Assembly (NCBI GenBank): GCA_013115145.1
Contig: JAAPAO010000148.1
Location: 1 to 62,163 of the forward strand
Length of the DNA stretch: 62,163 nt
Origin: Perkinsus chesapeaki
Taxonomy: Eukaryota; Perkinsozoa; Perkinsida; Perkinsidae
Reading direction: 5' to 3'
The notes under the pieces are model-generated. The model had not been told where the DNA came from. It made no database searches and saw only the letters and a program-made list of their open reading frames with translations. How positions within the stretch are numbered: the stretch's first letter is position 1; each line of letters starts with the position of its first letter. Of the stretch, positions 56,244-62,163 are shown in pieces. Position numbers and translations under genes: made by a program.

Positions 56244-58414
56244 ATGGCTTTGGTAGCATCAGCAGCCCAACAGAGCCTTGCTGTAGGAGGAGAAGGGGCA
56301 GCAGGTGTGCTGTCCAAACCGTTAGAGGCCAATAGGAGATCCAAACTGAAGGGTACTATAACTGCGGTTGCAGTGAGATGAGGTCTCATTCCAGCTCCTA
56401 CGATGCTCCTTACTGGCCATGAGGCGGACGTGTTCTGCTGTGACTTCAGTGCCGATGGTAGGACGGCGGCGGGTGGCTTTGGTTATGATGGATGTGATTA
56501 GGGGCTAACTTGGCGAGTGGAGGGTTTGATAAGAATATATTAGTATGGAAGGTGTATGGGGATTGTGATAATTGGTGTATCCTAAAGGGACACGATAATG
56601 CCGTTTTAGAGGTACTGGGGGTTACAGCTTTGGAGTCGATCGCGAGGGGTCGACGGTGGTCATGTTGATACCTAGATATTAATGCTTGTAACTCACCCAG
56701 TGTGCATTTCGCAGGCGGAGCAAGAACAAAGCATGTGTCGTGTTTTTTCAGAGATGATAGGATCGGAAAAGCACGCCGTACAACACCTAGTAGAGATGAC
56801 ATCTCTACTAGGTGTTGTAGGGCTAAATTATAGACATGGGTAGTGTAATGAAAATGACCAAGTCTATTAACAGCTCCATATACCGTTGCTTGTACGTGTG
56901 TTCGCTCCTGTGGAGAGTTAGCTCACCTATGGCGTTCCACTGAGTACCCTCGCATCGAGCAACGTTTGGAACATAAGGAGGAGGAGGACTCTCCGTATGG
57001 GTTTGCCAGCCCGATGGCAGGATCTCTCCAGCAGGAACAGAACAAGATCGCAAGTTGAACTATTCTGAAAATATTCCTCAGAGCCAGCGGGAGATACTAA
57101 AGCTCATTCTAAAGGGCCCTGAAATCGCCGTATGTGTTCTTGTCTTCGCAGGTCCATTGGAGTTCTACAGAGCCAAACAAGATAGTGTCATGCAGTGCTG
57201 ATAAATCATTAGCCTTGTGGGATGTAGAGGAAGGCAGACGTATTAAGAAGCTTCGAGGCCATGGGTAGTAGTGATAAACGCTCAGATGGGAGTGGTCGTT
57301 AGCGTTGGTCGTCTGGTCACCTTCATCTGTAGCGGAGGAAATATTCGTTTCGAAATTTCTTCTTTTTTTCTAATAATTTTCGTCGGAAAGTTTTGGCATC
57401 CACTAGGACTAGACCTCTGTGGTTAGTCGACGGTGAACTTGAGGACGTCACTGAGAAAGGTTAACAGATATTTCCAACGTCGAAGGAGACAGAATGTTGT
57501 GTCTTTAGGGCCGTGGTGAACTCATGCCAGATTACTCGGAGGGGTGTCCCACTGGTTGTGTCGGGAGGAGATGACGGTAGCATAAAGCTATGGTAGGGCA
57601 GGCCTTCTCTTGATGTCGTTGTTGAGTACGTTGTATAGGGACCTTCGAGTTCGGAGATGCGTCCAGACCAGGGAGCACCAGTACCAAGTCCTCTCCGTCA
57701 CCTTCGACGACACGGCCACTAGGATATTCGCAGGCAGCATCATCATCGGGCGTGATGGGAGTTGATGGACGGTTGTTAGGTACATTGGATAACCAAATAC
57801 TGTCGATGGATATTCGTAACATGGACTCGGACCAGAACGTCATCGAGCTCGGCCCGGAGCACGATGATTCGATCACTGGTTTATCGGTAGAATTGGTGAC
57901 AGTAGCAATGGTGATGTTGAAGTTGCTGGCAGGTGTCCAATGACGGCAACTTCCTGTTGAGCAACTCTATGGACAAGTCGGTGAAACTATGGGACATCCG
58001 ACCGTTCGTGGCACATGACAGTAGGTTTGGTGAAGTTCTGGGCAACCGCGGACGAAGGCGTGAAGTGAGGGTTGGTGTGTTTTCAGGCCAGAGGCTGATC
58101 CATCACTTTACTCGTGGTGTCCAACATGACTCCGAGCGTAACCTTCTCCGTGTCCATTGGAGTCCAGATGATCAGTACTTCACCACCGGCAATGCTAAGC
58201 GTGTTGTGAATGTGTGGGACGTCAGGTGAGCAGCAGCAGCAGCAGCTGGAGGAGGCTGTCTACTACTGTGGTGGTTGTCAGGTCACGGGAGATCTTGTAC
58301 ACTTTGCCGGGCCACACAGGATCTGTTAATGAGGTTTGCTTCCACCCAACAGAGTCCTACGTCATTGCCAGTGCCTCCAGTGACAGAACTATCTATCTTG
58401 GGGAGCTGGCTTGA
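56244..58414 (+). CDS. SNRNP40: U5 snRNP 40 kDa WD40 protein
   Basis: Ten exons in phase: 56244-56352, 56395-56457, 56502-56611, 57152-57264, 57509-57592, 57639-57751, 57780-57886, 57933-58020, 58087-58225 and 58282-58414; 352 aa. The seven-bladed WD40 protein matches the U5 40K (Prp8-binding) protein throughout: KAPTMLLTGHEADVFCCDFS, VYGDCDNW.ILKGHDNAV, DKSLALWDVEEGRRIKKLRGH, VVNSCQITRRG, DDGSIKLWD, LDNQILSMDIR, LSNSMDKSVKLWDIRPF, ERNLLRVHWSPDDQ, ILYTLPGHTGSVNEVCFHP and SASSDRTIYLGEL. It acts in the spliceosome. Introns are 42, 44, 540, 244, 46, 28, 46, 66 and 56 nt. The 28-nt intron (57752-57779) is among the shortest here. The 540-nt intron contains a perfect hairpin. Confidence 0.92.
56779..56819. 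repeat. Perfect 20-bp inverted repeat (hairpin) in SNRNP40 intron 3
   Basis: Arms 56779-56798 and 56800-56819 are exact reverse complements around a single A (56799). The core is CACCTAGTAGAGATG / CATCTCTACTAGGTG. It lies in the longest intron of the gene. It may be a cruciform, a transposon remnant or an RNA hairpin. Confidence 0.9.
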
Positions 58415-58764
58415 GGAGGAGGTGGAGGAAGGAGAGGGCAGGGTCTTCATCATCATCAACGTGATCTAGGGAGAGAGTGCCTATGACTGCTGCTGCTGCT
58501 GCCTACTGCCTCTGTCCCTTTTCAATACGGCATTCATTGACTTTTGTTCAGTCTTACAATTACAAGTGGGGTGCCATAGCCTTGGTCGGACTACGACCAT
58601 CGTAAACCAGTATAATACAGCCTGGCAAAATATAATATGATAATTCTAAACCTGGTCTACTGAGCAACGGAACCTGGAGGAACCGACTATACCGGAGCTA
58701 CGGCTAGCGTTCACTTTGGTGCTAAGTAAGTGAGTCGCAGTCCATTCCTTGGTCCCTAACCATA
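58415..58764. other. Intergenic spacer
   Basis: The spacer joins the SNRNP40 3' end to the first F-box-like gene. It contains short TGC/GCT runs (about 58488-58506) and no other structure. Confidence 0.45.
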
Positions 58765-60172
58765 ATGTCGATAACATCTCATTTGACGATAGAGCTCATC
58801 CAGGACATCTGGCCTCTGGTTATCGGTTTTTTGACGACCCCCGAGGCGTACAGCCTTGCTGCCACCACGCCAGCCATGTGGCATCTCCTCGACCACTGCT
58901 GTTCGTTTTCGTGGCGCGTGAAATGCTGTCGACTGTACACTGAAGAGGTGTGTCTTGACTACCTTAGGAGCTGCTATCCTGTTTTACCTCCTACGGAGGA
59001 GTGGCGTGTCTGGCAAAGACTAGCTAGTGCCTGGAGCGACCGTGGGACTCTGGAGGCATTGCTGACAGAGCCGCACCGTATTCTAACTCTACCTAGAGAC
59101 ACTCGAATGATATCTTACGGTCGAGAGTCCCTTTGGTGGTCAGCTCCGAACTGTGGCATCAATCGGATCAATGTGTCAACGGGTGGGCTTAAGAAATACC
59201 AACACAGCAGCCATCATTGGACCGATACCTTTGCTGACGATATGGCTGTAGTGTTCGGCGATGGGAAGTTGGCTCTGATGAGCTCAGACGGGAAGCCGGT
59301 GGCCGAAGCCGAGCTGCCCTTTAATGGGCAGCGGCCGAATGGCGCTTGGAACTACTACGACCTCTATGTCGATATGGCCGCTAGCGTAGTCTATGCTTTA
59401 CAAGGCATGTTCGTTACTGGTTACCTCGTGGACAGCGCGAGGCGATCGCTGGAATATCTTTACACTTACGAGCTCGATCTAGACGACCCGGACATCAGCA
59501 ACGGCAGCGGTCACTGTGTGGTCTTCCACGACAACCAAAGTCACGTGCTGGTCTACCACGCTCTGACAGGAAATCTATTGCTGGATTTTGCTCGTCCCGG
59601 TGAGGGTGTTGAATGCTTCGATTGTGAGTACCCTAGGTTGGTTGACTGATGAAGGCCTCTACGATGTGGACTTAGCTTCTAGTGGTAGAGTTGAGGAGCT
59701 GTCCATGGCATGTGGCCCAGGCGAGGAATGGCACGGATATCGCTCGTTTTTAGACGAAGTGAGAATCGACCCAATAAATGTTGGGCAGTATCTCGTCCGT
59801 GCTCTTCGCACGCGGTTCTCTCCTCGAACACACTTGCTGTTATCGCGGAGAGCACAGGATAGCGGCTTTTTGGAGACCGTGGGTGTCTACAAGCTTGAAA
59901 AGGGATATACCTCCGATGAGTTCAAGTATCAGCATGACGGCAGGGTGATCGAGGTTCTTGTCAGTCGAAAGCGCTCTGGTTGGGAGACTGGAATCTGTCA
60001 TGTTTTTGACCGAGTTGTGTGGTTGAGAGCAAAAGATCTATCGCCGTTACGCGTATTCCGAAACTGTGTGGGCTTTTGGCGAACGCCTATTCGGGACGCC
60101 GTGGCTGTTGTGGAGAGAATAAACGACGAGGAAGGAGTTGTCGTGCACTATTGGGACCTCACCTGCCCATAA
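58765..60172 (+). CDS. F-box-like/beta-propeller protein, copy 1 (frame interrupted)
   Basis: The N-terminal 50 residues form an F-box-like helix set (IWPLVIGFLTTPEAYSLAATTPAMWHLL..W), as in adaptors that bind Skp1 in SCF ubiquitin ligases. About 400 residues of beta-strand repeats follow. The gene aligns end to end with copy 2 (60388-61806). The frame from 58765 ends at 59649, and the rest continues one base out of step from about 59630 to 60172; the total length is 3n+1. Either one base is extra (pseudogene or sequence error), or the 13 bases GTGAGTACCCTAG (59623-59635) are removed, which would also restore the frame. Everything else is intact, including the ending VVHYWDLTCP (copy 2: VMTYWNLMKP). 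Confidence 0.7.
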
Positions 60173-60387
60173 ACCTGCTTTCTGCAGAAACTAAATGTTG
60201 ACGAGGACGCTTTGATTTCGCTTACTTTGCTTTTATAATGTTCGAGGTTTTTTGGTACTATTGCAAATCACGGCTAGTGGCATTTCAACATTTTCACAAC
60301 TGTTGCGTTCTTGCCTGGCTTCCACGGCGGCACTGCTGTTGGTTCCTGGAATGTAAGTAGGACTTGTTTCAGTTATTTATTCCCAGA

Positions 60388-61806
60388 ATGGCCGCTGCCT
60401 CCAGCCAAGGGGCTTCTGTTTTCCCTATGGATGTCTGGCCGGTTATCATAGACTTCCTGACAGCCAGCGAGGCGTGCAGCCTCTCTATGGCCTCCCGGGC
60501 CCTACATCGGTTGGTTACTGAGGAATGTCGGTGGTTTTGGCGTGACACGTGTTATAGGCGATACTCGAAGGATACATGTTTGCACTACATCGAGAGTCTT
60601 CCGAGGACAGCTGCTGGCAACGTGTGGAGAAGATTGGCCAGTTGCTGGTGGAATTCCACCTCTTTGAAGAGGGCTATGTTTACCGGCATGAGACGGCTCA
60701 CATTAGAGGCCGACACGGAGTTTATTGTGCACGGTCACGTCGCTGTGTGGTGCGGTAACTCCGAGCTGGTCAGGAGGGTTTCCGTGGAGCCGAAGACCTT
60801 CGGGCAGGTCCTCACCTACAAGTATCCTCGCTTGGAATTCGATGATGTTGTTCCGTTGGCCAAGGACCTGATTGTGGCAACCGGTAGCGAGCTCCAAGTG
60901 ATCGGCCCCGGCTCTAAGGTCTCAGCTACAATACCCTTCTCTTTCGACTACGATGAAGAGGAGGTCACTCGACTTTTCCTAGACATGGCATCGTCAGTTC
61001 TTTATGTGCTGCACAAGTGCTGGCTTGTGGGGTATGACGTTTCCTTGGATGACACAATATCACTGAAGGAGCTTTATACGGTTGAGCTTCCTCTGGCCGA
61101 CATCGATGCTCTTATGTTCCGTGCGTGTATTGGTCAGTGGGCCATTCTCCATGACTCGCAGCGAAGGATTCTCGTTTACGAGTCGCGTACCGGGCGGGCG
61201 ATCGCTGACGAGACTTTGCCCCTCGAGGATGAGTGTATAGTCTACGCTGATGCCTGTCCTCCGTGGCTGCTGGTCCTCACCCCTCGCGAGCTCTACCGGG
61301 TAAATATCAGTGATGGCAACGTCCTAGACAAGAGTCTCTGGGAAGCATTTCCGGTGGCCGGAACAGGAATTGCTGGGGTTGAGTTCCGCCGATGTGTTCT
61401 GGAGGTCAAAGTTGACCCCAAGGATCCCGACCAGTTCCTCCTTCTATCATCTCCTTACTTTGACGGTGAAAGTGCCCTTGTGTTATGCAGAAGGTCAGCC
61501 CCGTCTACGTTGACGTTCGTAGCCTCCTACGTGCTGGAGGCAGGCTACTTCTGTGACAGGCTTGAATATCGTCATGATGGAACGGTTATTGAGGTCTGCA
61601 TCGGCAAGCAGGGCATGGAAAAGAAGATCGCTGGTGTTTACAACAGAGTTGTGTGGCTCAGCGGAGCGGATCTTTCAGTCTTGCGTGTGTTCGAAAATGC
61701 TGTTGGTGAATGGCGAACGGATGTAAGAGACTGCGCGGCATCTATTGTGAGTGCAGATGATGAAGGTGTTGTAATGACATACTGGAATCTTATGAAGCCC
61801 GCCTGA
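60388..61806 (+). CDS. F-box-like/beta-propeller protein, copy 2
   Basis: 472 aa, single exon from the ATG at 60388, which follows an acceptor-like TTCCCAG; a 5' exon with only leader sequence is possible. The N-terminus has an F-box-like segment: MDVWPVIIDFLTASEACSLSMASRALHRLVTEECRWFW in outline. The remainder is beta-rich with repeated L.LD.ASSVLYVL and YRVNISDG-type strands, compatible with a propeller, but no WD signature. Tandem paralogue of copy 1, same strand, 215 bp apart. Probable substrate adaptor of a cullin ligase; target unknown. Confidence 0.75.
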   Translation: MAAASSQGASVFPMDVWPVIIDFLTASEACSLSMASRALHRLVTEECRWFWRDTCYRRYSKDTCLHYIESLPRTAAGNVWRRLASCWWNSTSLKRAMFTGMRRLTLEADTEFIVHGHVAVWCGNSELVRRVSVEPKTFGQVLTYKYPRLEFDDVVPLAKDLIVATGSELQVIGPGSKVSATIPFSFDYDEEEVTRLFLDMASSVLYVLHKCWLVGYDVSLDDTISLKELYTVELPLADIDALMFRACIGQWAILHDSQRRILVYESRTGRAIADETLPLEDECIVYADACPPWLLVLTPRELYRVNISDGNVLDKSLWEAFPVAGTGIAGVEFRRCVLEVKVDPKDPDQFLLLSSPYFDGESALVLCRRSAPSTLTFVASYVLEAGYFCDRLEYRHDGTVIEVCIGKQGMEKKIAGVYNRVVWLSGADLSVLRVFENAVGEWRTDVRDCAASIVSADDEGVVMTYWNLMKPA

Positions 61807-62091
61807 ACCGGAGTTAGTACTGATTGAGCGCTGTTGATATGAGAGAGATAGTCGCGGCTGCAGCTACGATGGGAGAGTTAGGGCGAAGAATGCTAGTTCC
61901 GACTGGCAGTTGATAGAGGTGATTCCGCTGAAGTCATTTATTGCGTTTCTGTTGGTAAATGGTGGGGGATTGTATTTGGTTTCATACAGGAGTTCAAGTG
62001 TGCAATGCACACTGTGCATTGATGTTTTTAGGTGATAAATTTTGGTTTTCTTTTCCTGAGGCAGTGGGGTTTTGATATAGGGGTTTGTCGT
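61807..62091. other. Spacer before tRNA gene
   Basis: The spacer contains a small perfect inverted repeat (CAATGCACA C TGTGCATTG, 62003-62021). Otherwise I see nothing. Confidence 0.5.
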
Positions 62092-62163
62092 GGGGGACTA
62101 GCTCAAATGGTAGAGCGCTCGCTTAGCAAGCGAGAGGCACCGGGATCGATGCCCGGGTTCTCC
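62092..62163 (+). tRNA. tRNA-Ala (AGC), ends at window edge
   Basis: A complete cloverleaf through position 72: acceptor GGGGGAC/GTTCTCC with the alanine identity pair G3-U70; D arm GCTC/GAGC; anticodon stem CTCGC/GCGAG with loop TTAGCAA (anticodon AGC); variable AGGCA; T stem CCGGG/CCCGG. The discriminator base lies just outside the window. The T loop reads ATCGATG, with A at position 54 instead of the usual T. No intron. Confidence 0.97.

Noticed and set aside
1..62163. CRISPR arrays, bacterial operons, riboswitches or rRNA genes
   Set aside because: No regularly spaced repeats, Shine-Dalgarno-led gene strings or rRNA-like segments are visible; the window is eukaryotic.

Overview
The window is nuclear DNA of a eukaryote. 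Genes are split by spliceosomal introns with GT..AG ends, and the products are eukaryotic: PIKfyve/Fab1, SF3B3, the U5 40 kDa WD40 protein, an Arp10-type actin, a ubiquitin protease, a terminal nucleotidyltransferase and a nuclear-type tRNA-Ala. Introns are very short (many 28-50 nt), genes sit close together, and families of secreted proteins are duplicated locally. A CC2D2A-like transition-zone gene implies a flagellated stage. Together this fits a protist, and my best guess is an alveolate such as Perkinsus; the species assignment is inference. Where I joined exons I required GT..AG ends, matching reading phase and continuity with a known family. In PIKfyve, SNRNP40, the USP, the NHR gene and the first GNAT gene the summed exon lengths are whole codons.

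Layout: 1.14-6.93 kb is a complete, apparently young LTR retrotransposon on the minus strand (230-bp LTRs with one mismatch, a 4-bp target duplication, one intact 1745-codon gag-pol frame starting inside the LTR). 7.15-8.06 kb holds a two-exon predicted secreted protein. 8.5-10.4 kb is a terminal uridylyl/adenylyl transferase-like gene. 10.8-18.2 kb (minus) holds an NHR/SPRY-like gene directly downstream of, and possibly fused to, a CC2D2A-like C2-domain gene. 19.7-20.9 kb is a six-exon GNAT acetyltransferase with a signal peptide. 21.4-24.1 kb (minus) carries Arp10-like, SCOC-like and FAF/UBX-like genes. 26.2-28.9 kb is a FUSC/ArAE-type membrane protein.

24.7-36.7 kb is a rearranged duplicated district: two intact genes of an unknown secreted family, two decayed copies, and intact or broken GNAT copies. 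37.5-39.1 kb (minus) is a SNF1/MARK-like kinase. 40.4-53.7 kb is a tight head-to-tail minus-strand run of PIKfyve, SF3B3 and a ubiquitin-specific protease. To the right, on the plus strand, lie an unresolved weakly VPS13-like gene, SNRNP40, two tandem F-box-like paralogues (the first frameshifted) and tRNA-Ala(AGC), which runs to the last base of the window.

Functionally the conserved genes cover endolysosomal lipid signalling (PIKfyve), splicing (SF3B3, SNRNP40), ubiquitin turnover (USP, F-box and FAF-like proteins), dynein/cilium biology (Arp10-like, CC2D2A-like) and RNA tailing. They are not an operon, and no single pathway unites the window. The most unusual points are the recurring micro-introns, the Ty1-like placement of the retrotransposon start codon inside the LTR, the possible CC2D2A-NHR fusion, the secreted GNATs interleaved with the secreted family, and a perfect 41-nt hairpin in a U5 snRNP gene intron.
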